From contig JAFQTX010000037.1 of NCBI GenBank assembly GCA_017408825.1, positions 180,478-244,477 on the forward strand: a DNA stretch of 64,000 nt, given 5' to 3'. Shown here one piece after another: positions 18,202 through 27,917 of the stretch (within the stretch, counting starts at the first letter, position 1; every line of letters starts with the position of its first letter). The DNA comes from Alistipes sp. GTDB lineage: Bacteria > Bacteroidota > Bacteroidia > Bacteroidales > Rikenellaceae. Position numbers and translations under genes: made by a program. The notes under the pieces were generated by a model. That model did not search any database, had not been told where the DNA came from, and saw nothing but the letters and a program-made list of their open reading frames with translations.

Positions 18202-18501
18202 ATGATACGACACATCGTTATGTGGAAATTCCGCAGAGACCTTACCGAGACACCACACGAAGTTGCACTCGAGCTAAAGAGCCGTCTTGAGGAGCTCAAT
18301 GGCAAGATTGATGGATTGATCCGTGCCGAGGTGGGTGTTAATATCAAGGAGACAGCCTCATCGTTCGATGCTGTGCTCACCGCCGACTTCTTCTCGTGGG
18401 AGAAGATGGAGGCCTATAAGGTTCATCCGCTCCACGTAGTCATCAGCGACTACTGCATGGAGCGTCGTGAGCAGCGTATCGATGTAGACTACGAGATATA
18501 A
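18202..18501 (+). CDS. Dabb-domain (stress-responsive A/B barrel) protein
   Basis: A 99-residue protein that fits the Dabb ferredoxin-like dimeric barrel: it opens MIRHIVMWKFRRDL, has a central GVNIKETASSFDAVLTADF and a YKVHPLHVVISDYC region. Its biochemical function is unknown. The ATG at 18202 is used because an upstream in-frame start at 18163 lies only six bases past the -7 box and adds an unconserved leader. It is the first gene of the histidine-degradation operon. Confidence 0.85.
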   Translation: MIRHIVMWKFRRDLTETPHEVALELKSRLEELNGKIDGLIRAEVGVNIKETASSFDAVLTADFFSWEKMEAYKVHPLHVVISDYCMERREQRIDVDYEI

Positions 18502-18583
18502 TTGCGATAAGAGGCTATCGATGAAGCCTTGCTTGGATGAGAGAAGGAGAATAGAAATCAAACAAAAACAAAACTATACAACT

Positions 18584-20290
18584 ATGCAGAAAAGAATTAT
18601 CGAGTGCGTGCCTAACTTCTCTGAGGGCCGCAACTTAGAGACAATCAAGCAGATTACAGATGTTATCGAGGCAGCTAAGGGTGTTAAGCTCCTGGATGTT
18701 GATCCAGGCGAGGCCACAAACCGTACGGTTGTAACCTTCGTAGGCGAGCCTGAGGCTGTGTGCGACACCGCAGTAGCTGCTATCAAGCGTGCCACAGAAC
18801 TTATCGATATGCGCCACCACAAGGGCGCACACCCACGTATGGGTGCTTGCGACGTATGTCCACTGATCCCTGTATCGGGCATCACTCTTGAGGAGTGCGC
18901 CGAGCTGGCACGTGCACTTGCAAAGCGTATCGCAGAGGAGGTAAACGTACCTACATACTGCTACGAGGCTGCAGCCTTCAAGCCTGAGCGTCGTAACTTG
19001 GCAGTATGTCGTGCCGGCGAGTATGAGGCACTGCCTGAGAAGATGATGGACCAGGGGTGTAAGCCTGACTTTGGCGCTCGCCCATACGATGAGGGCGTTG
19101 CTCGCACAGGTGCTACTGCTGTGGGCGCTCGTGACTTTCTCGTAGCCGTAAACTACAACCTCAACACCACATCTACACGTCGTGCCAACGCCATAGCCTT
19201 TGACGTACGTGAGAAGGGCCGTCCTATGCGCGAGGGCAACCCTATCGTAGGTAAGATAATGAAGGATGAGAATGGCAACACCATCATGAAGCCAGGTACA
19301 CTGAAGGCTTGTAAGGCTATCGGCTGGTTTATCGAGGAGTATGGCATTGCTCAGGTATCTATGAATATGACCAACCTCTCGGTAACTCCTTTGCACGTAG
19401 CCTTCGACGAGGTATGTCGTGCCGCTGAGGCTCGTGGCGTACGTGTCACAGGTGCTGAGATTGTAGGTCTTGTGCCTAAGAGCGCATTGGTAGATGCTGG
19501 CCGTCACTTCCTCCGCAAGCAGAACCGCTCGACAGGTCTTCCTGAGCGTGAGCTTGTACGCATCGCTATCGAGAGCATGGGCCTTGGCAACCTCAAGCCA
19601 TTCAACCCTGACGAGAAGGTTGTTGAGTATATCCTTGAGGCTGACGAGCAGAAGGGTGTTAAGAAGCTCGTCGATATGACCTGCACAGGCTTTGCTGAGG
19701 AGACTGCAAGCGAGTCACCAGCACCTGGTGGTGGTTCTATCTCTGCATATATGGGTGCTTTGGCAGCTGCCCTCGGCACTATGGTGGCTAACCTATCGTC
19801 GCACAAGGCTGGCTGGGACGAGCGTTGGGAGTACTTCTCAGATTGGGCAGACAACGGCATGGCCGTAATGAACGAGTTGCTCTACCTCGTAGATGAGGAT
19901 ACCGCTGCATTCAACAAGATTATGGATGTATTCGGCATGCCTAAGTCTACTGACGAGGAGAAGGCTGCACGTGCCGCAGCGATGGAGGAGGCTACGCTCT
20001 ACGCCACACAGGTACCTTTGCGCACCATGAAGGCTGCATATCGTGCCTTCGACGTGGTACGTGCCATGGCTGAGGAGGGTAACCCTAACTCAGTATCGGA
20101 TGCTGGCGTAGGTGCTTTGGCAGCACGCTCAGCAGTAATGGGTGCTTGCCTTAATGTGAAGATCAACGCTGCTGGTCTTAAGGACCGCACTGTAGCTGAT
20201 GCACTCGTTAAGGAGGCTGAGGAGATTCAGGCAGCAGCACAGAGGGCTGAGGCTGAGATCTTGGCAGTTGTAGAGAGCAAGATTAAGTAA
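18584..20290 (+). CDS. ftcD: Glutamate formimidoyltransferase / formimidoyl-THF cyclodeaminase
   Basis: A 568-residue bifunctional enzyme for the last step of histidine breakdown. It moves the formimino group from formiminoglutamate to tetrahydrofolate, then releases ammonia to give 5,10-methenyl-THF. The transferase part starts RIIECVPNFSEGRN and holds MRHHKGAHPRMGACD-like and NYNLNTTS motifs (residues 1 to about 330). The cyclodeaminase part (about 345-568) has ESPAPGGGSISAYMGALAAA. The ATG at 18584 directly precedes the conserved N-terminus. It is co-directional with hutU (32-base gap). Confidence 0.96.
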   Translation: MQKRIIECVPNFSEGRNLETIKQITDVIEAAKGVKLLDVDPGEATNRTVVTFVGEPEAVCDTAVAAIKRATELIDMRHHKGAHPRMGACDVCPLIPVSGITLEECAELARALAKRIAEEVNVPTYCYEAAAFKPERRNLAVCRAGEYEALPEKMMDQGCKPDFGARPYDEGVARTGATAVGARDFLVAVNYNLNTTSTRRANAIAFDVREKGRPMREGNPIVGKIMKDENGNTIMKPGTLKACKAIGWFIEEYGIAQVSMNMTNLSVTPLHVAFDEVCRAAEARGVRVTGAEIVGLVPKSALVDAGRHFLRKQNRSTGLPERELVRIAIESMGLGNLKPFNPDEKVVEYILEADEQKGVKKLVDMTCTGFAEETASESPAPGGGSISAYMGALAAALGTMVANLSSHKAGWDERWEYFSDWADNGMAVMNELLYLVDEDTAAFNKIMDVFGMPKSTDEEKAARAAAMEEATLYATQVPLRTMKAAYRAFDVVRAMAEEGNPNSVSDAGVGALAARSAVMGACLNVKINAAGLKDRTVADALVKEAEEIQAAAQRAEAEILAVVESKIK

Positions 20291-20322
20291 AAGAGTTATA
20301 AATACTTAAAACTACAATTGAA

Positions 20323-22338
20323 ATGACCGACTTTCAGAAAGATATATTGGCAGGTATTCCTGATCCGCTGCCCGCACCTAAGGCCTACGACCCAAGTGCC
20401 AACCACGCACCTAAGCGCAAGGATATCCTTACCGATGAGGAGAAGAAGCTCGCCTTGGCAAATGCCCTACGTTACTTCCCCGAGAAGCACCACGCAGAGC
20501 TTGCTCCCGAGTTCCTCGATGAGCTGAAGCGCTACGGACGTATCTATATGTACCGCCTACGCCCCGACTACGAGATGTATGCTCGCTCTATTGATGAGTA
20601 TCCAGCACGCTCACGTCAGGCAGCAGCAATCATGCTCATGATACAGAACAACCTCGACAAGGCCGTAGCACAGCACCCTCACGAGCTTATCACCTATGGC
20701 GGCAATGGCGCAGTATTCCAGAACTGGGCACAGTATCGCTTGGCGATGAAGTATCTTGCCGAGATGACCGACGAGCAGACACTCGTAATGTACTCGGGCC
20801 ACCCACTCGGATTGTTCCCCTCGCACAAGGATGCACCACGTGTTATCGTGACCAACGGTATGGTAATCCCTAACCACTCATCACAGGATGACTGGGAGCG
20901 CTTCAACGCTATGGGCGTATCGCAGTATGGTCAGATGACCGCAGGTTCATATATGTACATCGGCCCACAGGGCATCGTACACGGCACAACAATCACTGTT
21001 ATGAACGCTGCACGCAAGCGTATGAAGCCTGGCCAGAAGGATCTTCGTGGTATGTTGTTCGTGACAGCAGGTCTCGGTGGTATGTCGGGCGCACAGCCTA
21101 AGGCTGGTAACATCTCAGGCGTGGTGAGCATCACCGCAGAGGTGAACATCGCAGCTGCCGAGAAGCGTCATAAGCAGGGCTGGGTAGATGAGCTCTACTC
21201 ATCGCTCGACGAGCTTATCCCACGTGTACGCAAGGCCGTAGAGAATAAGGAGGTTATCTCGTTTGCCTACGTAGGCAACGTCGTAGACCTCTGGGAGCGT
21301 CTTGCCGAGGAGGATATCAACGTAGACCTCGGCTCTGACCAGACATCGTTGCACAACCCATGGGCTGGTGGCTACTACCCTGTTGGCTACTCTTACGAGG
21401 AGTCTAACCGAATGATGGCCGAGGAGCCTGAGCGCTTCCACGAGTGCGTACGTGAGTCATTGCGTCGCCACGTGGCAGCTATCAACAAGCTCACAGCTCG
21501 TGGTATGTACTTCTTCGACTATGGCAATGCCTTCCTACTCGAGTCATCACGTGCCGGTGCTGACATCATGGGCGAGAATGGCAAATTCCGCTACCCATCG
21601 TATGTTCAGGACATCATGGGTCCTATGTTCTTTGACTACGGCTTTGGTCCATTCCGCTGGGTATGTACCTCTGGCAAGGAGCAAGACCTCATAACCTCTG
21701 ACCGCATCGCTGCCGAGGTACTCGACGCAATGCTCAAGGAGGCCCCCGCAGAGATTCAGGGACAGTTGGCCGACAACCTACACTGGATACGTGAGGCTAT
21801 GGAGAACAAGCTCGTAGTAGGCTCACAGGCACGTATCCTCTATGCCGACTCGGAGGGTCGTACACGCATAGCCTTGGCATTCAACGAGGCAATCAAGCGT
21901 GGCGAGATCTCAGCACCTATCGTGCTTGGCCGTGACCACCACGACGTATCGGGTACCGACTCGCCATATCGTGAGACATCGAACATCTACGACGGCTCGC
22001 AGTTCTGTGCCGATATGGCTGTTCACAACGTCATCGGCGACTCATTCCGTGGCGCTACGTGGGTATCTATCCACAACGGCGGCGGCGTAGGCTGGGGCGA
22101 GGTTATGAATGGTGGCTTCGGTATGGTCATCGACGGCTCGGAGGACTCAGCACGCCACATCGAGGAGATGTTGCTCTGGGACGTAAACAACGGCATTGCA
22201 CGTCGTAGCTGGGCACGTAACGAGGGCGCTATGTTCGCCATCAAGCGTGAGATGGAGCGCACACCACTACTCAAGGTGACACTTCCTAACCTCGCAGACA
22301 TGGAGCTTATTAACAAGGTGTATAACGAAAACAAGTAA
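20323..22338 (+). CDS. hutU: Urocanate hydratase
   Basis: A 671-residue NAD+-dependent urocanase, converting urocanate to imidazolonepropionate. It contains the typical core YSGHPLGLFPSHKDAPRVIV, the glycine-rich FVTAGLGGMSGAQPKA, and the C-terminal VSIHNGGGVGWGEVMNGGFG, where the NAD+ and catalytic residues lie. It is longer than the roughly 560-residue HutU of proteobacteria, in line with the longer type common in Bacteroidota. It lies between ftcD and hutH with short gaps. Confidence 0.97.
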   Translation: MTDFQKDILAGIPDPLPAPKAYDPSANHAPKRKDILTDEEKKLALANALRYFPEKHHAELAPEFLDELKRYGRIYMYRLRPDYEMYARSIDEYPARSRQAAAIMLMIQNNLDKAVAQHPHELITYGGNGAVFQNWAQYRLAMKYLAEMTDEQTLVMYSGHPLGLFPSHKDAPRVIVTNGMVIPNHSSQDDWERFNAMGVSQYGQMTAGSYMYIGPQGIVHGTTITVMNAARKRMKPGQKDLRGMLFVTAGLGGMSGAQPKAGNISGVVSITAEVNIAAAEKRHKQGWVDELYSSLDELIPRVRKAVENKEVISFAYVGNVVDLWERLAEEDINVDLGSDQTSLHNPWAGGYYPVGYSYEESNRMMAEEPERFHECVRESLRRHVAAINKLTARGMYFFDYGNAFLLESSRAGADIMGENGKFRYPSYVQDIMGPMFFDYGFGPFRWVCTSGKEQDLITSDRIAAEVLDAMLKEAPAEIQGQLADNLHWIREAMENKLVVGSQARILYADSEGRTRIALAFNEAIKRGEISAPIVLGRDHHDVSGTDSPYRETSNIYDGSQFCADMAVHNVIGDSFRGATWVSIHNGGGVGWGEVMNGGFGMVIDGSEDSARHIEEMLLWDVNNGIARRSWARNEGAMFAIKREMERTPLLKVTLPNLADMELINKVYNENK

Positions 22339-22343
22339 TAGTT

Positions 22344-23843
22344 ATGATTCATTATATTAGTGCTGAGCGTCTTACCATCGCTCGCGTAGCGGAGATCTTG
22401 ACCAAGGGCTACAAACTTGCTTTGAGCGAGGAGGCTAAGGCTCGTATAAATAAGTGTCGTGAGTATCTCGACAAGAAGATGGAGGATGCTGGTCGTCCTA
22501 TCTACGGTGTTACCACAGGTTTCGGCTCGTTGTGCAATATCTCGGTAGAGAAGGAGGGCTTGTCGCAGCTTCAGAAGAACCTTATGATGTCACACGCCTG
22601 CGGCACTGGTGAGCGTGTACCTTCAGAGATTGCACGTCTTATGATCCTTCTCAAGGTGCAGTCGTTGTCGTACGGCCACTCGGGCGTACAGCTAATCACC
22701 GTAGAGCGCCTCATCGAGATGTTCAACAACAATATCATCCCTGTGGTTTACGAGCAGGGCTCACTCGGCGCTTCGGGCGACCTCTCACCACTTGCACATA
22801 TGTGCCTACCTCTCTTGGGCCTTGGCCACGTGGAGATCGACGGCAAGGTTGTCGAGGGTAAGGTGATGATGGAGAAGATGGGCTGGGAGCCTATCACACT
22901 CTGCTCTAAGGAGGGTCTTGCGCTGTTGAACGGCACACAGTTTATGTCGGCATATGGCGTATACTCGCTAATCAACGCTCAGCGTCTTAGCCGCTTTGCC
23001 GACTACATCGGCGCTATGTCGCTCGATGCCTTCGACGGTCGTATGGAGCCTTTCGAGCACAACGTACACGCCATACGTCCTCACAACGGACAGATCGAGA
23101 CGGCACGTAACTTCCGCACAATACTCTCAGGTAGCCAGATTGGCCAGCAGGCTAAGCAGCACGTGCAGGACCCATACTCGTTCCGTTGCATCCCTCAGGT
23201 GCATGGCGCATCAAAGGATACTATCGCCTATGTAGCATCGGTACTCGAGACCGAGATTAACTCAGCTACCGACAACCCAACAGTATTCCCAGACACAGAT
23301 GAGGTTATCTCAGCAGGCAACTTCCACGGTCAGCCTATCGCCGTAGCTATGGACTTCTTGGCTATCGCCGTGGCCGAGCTTGGTAATATCTCGGAGCGTC
23401 GTACCTACAAGCTTATTTCGGGTGCTCGCAACCTGCCTAACTTCCTTGTTGCCAACCCAGGTCTTAACTCAGGCTTTATGATACCACAGTACACTGCCGC
23501 CTCTATCGTGAGCCAGTCTAAGGGCTTGTGCTGGCCAGCATCGTGCGACTCTATACCATCGTCACAGGGTCAGGAGGATCACGTAAGTATGGGTTCGAAT
23601 GCCGCCACAAAGCTCTGGAAGGTTGTGAAGAACACCGAGCGTGTACTCGCCATCGAGATTATGAACTCGGCACAGGCACTCGAGTTCCGCCACCAGATGA
23701 CAGGCCTACGCTCGTCGGAGACCGTAGAGGCAATGTTCGAGGCTTACCGCAAGGTTGTACCTTTCGTGGACAACGACACAGTGATGTATCCTCACATCGC
23801 AACATCTGTAAACTTCCTCAACGACTATGAGCCTACTTGTTAA
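22344..23843 (+). CDS. hutH: Histidine ammonia-lyase
   Basis: A 499-residue enzyme that removes ammonia from histidine to give urocanate, the entry step of the pathway. The self-formed MIO electrophile comes from Ala143-Ser144-Gly145 in GSLGASGDLSPLAH. Other family motifs are YGVTTGFGSLCN, then NGTQFM, QDPYSFRC and the SQGQEDHVSMG block. It starts 5 bases after hutU and its 3' end overlaps hutI by 17 bases. Confidence 0.97.
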   Translation: MIHYISAERLTIARVAEILTKGYKLALSEEAKARINKCREYLDKKMEDAGRPIYGVTTGFGSLCNISVEKEGLSQLQKNLMMSHACGTGERVPSEIARLMILLKVQSLSYGHSGVQLITVERLIEMFNNNIIPVVYEQGSLGASGDLSPLAHMCLPLLGLGHVEIDGKVVEGKVMMEKMGWEPITLCSKEGLALLNGTQFMSAYGVYSLINAQRLSRFADYIGAMSLDAFDGRMEPFEHNVHAIRPHNGQIETARNFRTILSGSQIGQQAKQHVQDPYSFRCIPQVHGASKDTIAYVASVLETEINSATDNPTVFPDTDEVISAGNFHGQPIAVAMDFLAIAVAELGNISERRTYKLISGARNLPNFLVANPGLNSGFMIPQYTAASIVSQSKGLCWPASCDSIPSSQGQEDHVSMGSNAATKLWKVVKNTERVLAIEIMNSAQALEFRHQMTGLRSSETVEAMFEAYRKVVPFVDNDTVMYPHIATSVNFLNDYEPTC

Positions 23844-25068
23844 AAATATAGGTATGCTCGTCGGCATCGACGAGAGTGGTCGCCTAAAGGTCGAGGGCAA
23901 GGCGATGGCCGAAATCGAGACTCTTGAAAATGCGTGGCTGCTAACCGATGGCGAGCGCATCAAGGATTATGGCACAATGGACTCACTACCCCACATCGAG
24001 AGCTGCGAAGTTCTCGATGCTGAGGGTGGATGGCTGTTCCCCTCGTTCTGCGACTCGCACACACATATTGTCTATGCTGGCAGTCGTGAGCAGGAGTTTC
24101 TCGATAAGATCAACGGCCTCTCGTATGAGGAGATAGCCAAGCGTGGTGGTGGCATCCTCAACTCGGCAGATCGTCTGCACGACACCTCTGAGGATGAGCT
24201 GTACCGCCAGGCTATGGAGCGTGTAAACGAGATTATTGCTATGGGTACAGGCCTTGTGGAGATTAAGTCGGGCTACGGACTCACACTCGAGGACGAGCTC
24301 AAAATCTTGCGTGTCATACGCCGTATCCGTGAGACATCGCCCATCGCCGTACGTGCCACGTTCCTTGGTGCACACGCCGTGGGACGTGCCTACAAGGGTC
24401 GTCAGGCCGACTACGTCGAGCACGTGTGCCGTGATATGATCCCTGCGGTAGCTGCCGAGGGTCTTGCCGACTTCGTTGATGTATTCTGCGACCGTGGGTT
24501 CTTCACCGTCGAGGAGACAGCAAAGATTATGGCTACGGGTGCTAAGTATGGCCTTCGTGCAAAGATTCACGCCAACGAGCTCGCCATATCGGGCGGCGTG
24601 GAGATTGGCGTGGAGCATAAGGCGCTATCGGTAGACCACCTCGAGTCTATGGGAGAGGAGCAGATCGAGGCACTGCGTGGCTCGGAGACTATGCCTACGA
24701 TGCTGCCCGGTTGCGCATTCTTCCTCGGCATTACATACCCACCAGCACGTAAGATGATAGATGCAGGCTTGGCCGTGGCCCTCGCCTCGGACTTTAACCC
24801 TGGCACAGCACCTTCGGGCAATATGCGCTTTGTAGTGTCGCTCGGCTCAATCAAGATGAAGATGACGCCAGCCGAGGCACTCAACGCCGCAACGCTCAAC
24901 TCGGCGTGCGCAATGGGTCTTAGTCGTGACTATGGCTCAATAACACGTGGCAAGGTGGCTAACTTCTACCTCACACGTCCACTACCCTCGTTGGCCTATA
25001 TGCCCTATGCCCACCAGACCCCCATTATCCGCAGAGTAGTTCTGCGTGGAGAGCAGGTAACAATTTAA
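23827..25068 (+). CDS. hutI: Imidazolonepropionase
   Basis: A 413-residue metal-dependent amidohydrolase that opens the imidazolone ring to formiminoglutamate. Metal-site motifs are CDSHTHIVYAGSR, KIHANELAISGG, ALSVDHLE and ALASDFNPGTAPSGNM. Its start overlaps hutH, giving translational coupling. Together with hutH, hutU and ftcD it completes the route from histidine to glutamate. Confidence 0.97.
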   Translation: MSLLVKNIGMLVGIDESGRLKVEGKAMAEIETLENAWLLTDGERIKDYGTMDSLPHIESCEVLDAEGGWLFPSFCDSHTHIVYAGSREQEFLDKINGLSYEEIAKRGGGILNSADRLHDTSEDELYRQAMERVNEIIAMGTGLVEIKSGYGLTLEDELKILRVIRRIRETSPIAVRATFLGAHAVGRAYKGRQADYVEHVCRDMIPAVAAEGLADFVDVFCDRGFFTVEETAKIMATGAKYGLRAKIHANELAISGGVEIGVEHKALSVDHLESMGEEQIEALRGSETMPTMLPGCAFFLGITYPPARKMIDAGLAVALASDFNPGTAPSGNMRFVVSLGSIKMKMTPAEALNAATLNSACAMGLSRDYGSITRGKVANFYLTRPLPSLAYMPYAHQTPIIRRVVLRGEQVTI

Positions 25069-25075
25069 TACTTTA

Positions 25076-25726
25076 ATGATTATGAGAGCATTATTAAAAA
25101 CAACTCTATGCTCAGCCGTTGCTGTGGCTATGGTAGGTTGCGCAAATATTAACGAATCTACAACTGTAAACGTGGAGAAGTCTAACGAAAAGGCCGTTGT
25201 GGAGACTATCATGACACGTCGTTCGGTACGTGACTATAAGGATGAGGCTGTCGATCGTGAGCAGATGGCCAAGGTTATCGAGTGTGGCATCTACGCCCCA
25301 AGTGCTATGAACAAGCAGACTTGGGCCGTACGTGTTGTTGATGACAAGGCGTTCCTCGATGGCGTAACCGAGATTGCCGTAAAGCAAAATCCTAAGCTCA
25401 AGGAGCAGGCTAACTTCCGCAACTTCTTCCGCAATGCCCCCACGGTGGCATTTATCGCCTGCCCCGAGGAGAGTTATAGCGGCGAGTATGACTGCGGACT
25501 GTTGTCCGAGAATATGATGCTCTCGGCATGGAGTATGGGTATCGGCTCTTGCTGCTTGGGAAGCGTCGTTCCTGTAATGAACTCTGAGGAGGCAAAACCC
25601 TATATGGAGCGTCTAAACCTCCCCGAGGGCTACAAGCTACTCGTTGCCATCGCCTTTGGCTACCCCGCTGGCGAAGCACCCGTAGCACCCGAGCGTGATG
25701 CCTCGAAGGCCTACTACGTGGAGTAG
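25076..25726 (+). CDS. Nitroreductase-family lipoprotein
   Basis: A 216-residue protein. The N-terminus is a lipoprotein signal with lipobox MVGC (Cys22; Cys20 if the second ATG is used). The rest is an FMN-dependent nitroreductase fold, with MTRRSVRDYKDEAVDREQM, IECGIYAPSAMNKQTW and the SCCLGSVVPVMNS and AIGYP-like AIAFGYPAGEAP motifs. A lipid-anchored nitroreductase is unusual since most are cytosolic. It lies 7 bases after hutI and is followed by a terminator, so it is probably in the hut operon; its link to histidine use is unknown. Confidence 0.87.
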   Translation: MIMRALLKTTLCSAVAVAMVGCANINESTTVNVEKSNEKAVVETIMTRRSVRDYKDEAVDREQMAKVIECGIYAPSAMNKQTWAVRVVDDKAFLDGVTEIAVKQNPKLKEQANFRNFFRNAPTVAFIACPEESYSGEYDCGLLSENMMLSAWSMGIGSCCLGSVVPVMNSEEAKPYMERLNLPEGYKLLVAIAFGYPAGEAPVAPERDASKAYYVE

Positions 25727-25744
25727 GACGATACAAACAATAGC

Positions 25745-25806
25745 GAGTTTAGGGAATTTAGGGAGCTTAAGAATTATAGCTCACTAAGTTCCCTAAACTC
25801 TTTTTA
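25745..25806 (+). terminator. Terminator of the hut operon
   Basis: A long hairpin pairs GAGTTTAGGGAA...GAGCT (from 25745) with AGCT...TTCCCTAAACTC (ending 25800), followed by TTTTT. Confidence 0.85.
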
Positions 25807-25841
25807 ATCGCCCTAATCTATCATTTCTAATTAATAAGTTG

Positions 25842-25849
25842 TATCTTTG
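25842..25849 (+). promoter_or_regulatory. -7 box for the ubiA-like gene
   Basis: TATCTTTG lies 24 bases before the chosen ATG at 25874. The box overlaps a possible TTG start at 25847, which argues against that longer reading. No clear -33 element. Confidence 0.6.
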
Positions 25850-25873
25850 TCGGCGAAATTAGAGATAACAACT

Positions 25874-26740
25874 ATGGCAAAGATTTCGGACTACTTGCGA
25901 CTTGTAAAGTTCTCGCACACGATATTTGCAATGCCCTTCGCACTGCTATCATTCACCTACGCCTGGCTTACTACCGAGCCCGAGGCCAACGTCTACATAC
26001 TCCTTGCGGAGGTTGTAGGCTGTATGGTCTTCGCCCGCAACGTGGCTATGGGCTTCAACCGCTGGGCCGATCGCAAGATAGATGCCGAGAACCCACGTAC
26101 TGCCACACGTGAGATCCCCGCAGGCAAAATTTCGGCACGTGGCGCTCTTATCTTTGTGATTGTAAACGCCATACTCTTTATCGCGCTCGCCTCGCTTATC
26201 AACCCACTATGCGGCTGGCTATCGCCCGTGGCCCTCGCCATAGTGATGTTTTATAGCTACTGCAAGCGCTTCACAGCATTGGCACACATCATGCTCGGCA
26301 TCTCACTCGGCATCGCTCCCGTGGGTGCTTATATGGCTGTAACGGGGACCTCTACCTTAGAGTGCTGGCTGCTTGCCCTCATCGTTATGACGTGGTGCAG
26401 CGGCTTCGACATCATCTACGCACTTCAGGATGCAGAGTTCGACCGTGAACGAGGCCTACACTCGATACCATCACGCTTCTCGGCACGTACATCGCTTATA
26501 ATCAGCACACTGCTCCACCTTACGAGCATTGCACTATTGGTGGTGTTTGCATCGTACCAGCCACAGTCGTGGATGTTGTACGTAGGATGCTCGCTCTTTG
26601 CACTGATACTTCTCGCCGAGCACTATATCGTCACCCCCACCAAGCAACGCAACATAGGCATCGCCTTTGGCACGTTCAACGCACTGGCAAGCGTATCCTT
26701 AGCACTATTTCTAATCGCTAACCTTGTGATATGTGGGTAG
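25874..26740 (+). CDS. UbiA-family polyprenyltransferase
   Basis: A 288-residue membrane prenyltransferase with eight or nine helices. The two Asp-rich sites are NRWADRKIDAENPRTATRE (residues about 68-86) and DIIYALQDAEFDRERGLHSI (about 180-199), as in 4-hydroxybenzoate polyprenyltransferases. This type in Bacteroidota is commonly assigned to menaquinone synthesis by the futalosine route (MqnP). MenA-type 1,4-dihydroxy-2-naphthoate transfer is less likely from the motifs. Its last 10 bases overlap the EamA transporter gene. Confidence 0.88.
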   Translation: MAKISDYLRLVKFSHTIFAMPFALLSFTYAWLTTEPEANVYILLAEVVGCMVFARNVAMGFNRWADRKIDAENPRTATREIPAGKISARGALIFVIVNAILFIALASLINPLCGWLSPVALAIVMFYSYCKRFTALAHIMLGISLGIAPVGAYMAVTGTSTLECWLLALIVMTWCSGFDIIYALQDAEFDRERGLHSIPSRFSARTSLIISTLLHLTSIALLVVFASYQPQSWMLYVGCSLFALILLAEHYIVTPTKQRNIGIAFGTFNALASVSLALFLIANLVICG

Positions 26741-27633
26741 TTGCAGCCTTCGTATCGGCCCTACTACTCGGATTTTACGACGTCGCTAAGAAGCGCTCGT
26801 TGAAGGGCAACGCCGTGGTTGTGGTGCTATGGCTCAACACCCTATTCGCCACGGTTATATTCCTACCAGTAATCCTCAATGGCGAGCTGTCATTAGGATG
26901 GTTCGAGGGAACACCTCTCGATAGTAGCTCTGGTACGGGGAGAGATCATCTGCTCGTCGCAATCAAGGCTATGATAACGCTATCGTCGTGGCTGTGTGGC
27001 TATTACGCCATAAAGCACCTTCCACTCACCATAGTAGGTCCCGTAAATGCCACACGCCCTGTGGTAGTTCTCGTTGGCGCTATGCTACTCTTCGGTGAGC
27101 GTCTAAACACGTGGCAATGGGGAGGTGTGCTACTTACGATTGTATCGCTATATCTGCTTAGTAGGGCGGGGAGCAAGGAGAATATCAGTTTCCGACATAA
27201 CCGCCACGTGTGGGCGCTGTTTACAGCTATGTTGCTCGGAGCTGTTAGTGGCCTTTACGATAAGTATATCATCTCGAGTGAGGGTCTCGAGCCCAGTTTC
27301 GTGCAGAGCTGGTTCAGCGTATATCAGCTTGCTATGATGACCCTTATCGCCGCTGTGGTGTGGTATCCAAAGCGTCGTAGCGAGATATTTCACTGGAGTT
27401 GGGCGATACCCCTTATTTCGATATTTGTGTCGGCTGCCGACCTATGCTACTATAACGCACTGGATAGCGAGGGCTCAATGATCGCTATCGTGTCGATGAT
27501 ACGCCGCTCGTCGGTTATCGTCACATTCACGTGCGGCGCACTGCTCTTCGGCGAGCGCAACCTACGAGCCAAGGCCTTGGACCTTGCACTAATACTCATC
27601 GGTATGGTGCTATTGGCAGTAGGCAGCGTGTAG
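26731..27633 (+). CDS. EamA/DMT-family membrane transporter
   Basis: A 300-residue protein with about ten membrane helices in two EamA repeats. The second repeat starts near HVWALFTAMLLGAVSGLYDK, and each half ends in the typical LLFGERLN / LLFGERNLRAKA motif. Drug/metabolite-superfamily exporters of this size move small metabolites; the substrate cannot be predicted. Overlap with the ubiA-like gene implies one transcript. Confidence 0.88.
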   Translation: MWVVAAFVSALLLGFYDVAKKRSLKGNAVVVVLWLNTLFATVIFLPVILNGELSLGWFEGTPLDSSSGTGRDHLLVAIKAMITLSSWLCGYYAIKHLPLTIVGPVNATRPVVVLVGAMLLFGERLNTWQWGGVLLTIVSLYLLSRAGSKENISFRHNRHVWALFTAMLLGAVSGLYDKYIISSEGLEPSFVQSWFSVYQLAMMTLIAAVVWYPKRRSEIFHWSWAIPLISIFVSAADLCYYNALDSEGSMIAIVSMIRRSSVIVTFTCGALLFGERNLRAKALDLALILIGMVLLAVGSV

Positions 27634-27917
27634 AGGGATAGGACATACTGAATGTATTTCCCATTCAGGCTTTGGAAATAAAGACCATTGAGACAATAAG
27701 ACCTTTAAGACAATTAAGACCAATAAGACGATTAAGACAATTAAGATGGTTGCGGACAATCTCTGATACCCGACCTCGTAATGGTCTTAAAGGTCTTAAT
27801 GGTCCTAAAGGTCTTAAAAAAAGACAATTAAGAGTTGGGCTGGATGGGACATACTAAGCGTATTTCCCATTCGGGCTTTAGATTGAGAGGCCGCAGATGA
27901 CCCCTTATCACAAGAAA
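27634..27917. repeat. Composite repeat block downstream of lptD
   Basis: It starts with a degenerate copy of the GGGACATAC...GTATTTCCC hairpin (27640-27670), then TTAAGACAATTAAGACC-type units, and the core GATACCCGACCTCGTAATGG at 27765 with 9-bp repeats. A better hairpin copy (27839-27877, loop TAAGC) and a GAGGCCGCAGATGA... module reach the lptD stop. The two hairpins may end transcription from both sides. Confidence 0.8.

Noticed and set aside
18635-19507. 290-residue minus-strand frame opposite ftcD
   Set aside because: Shadow of the strongly conserved ftcD gene; composition is Cys/Tyr/Leu-rich with no domain.
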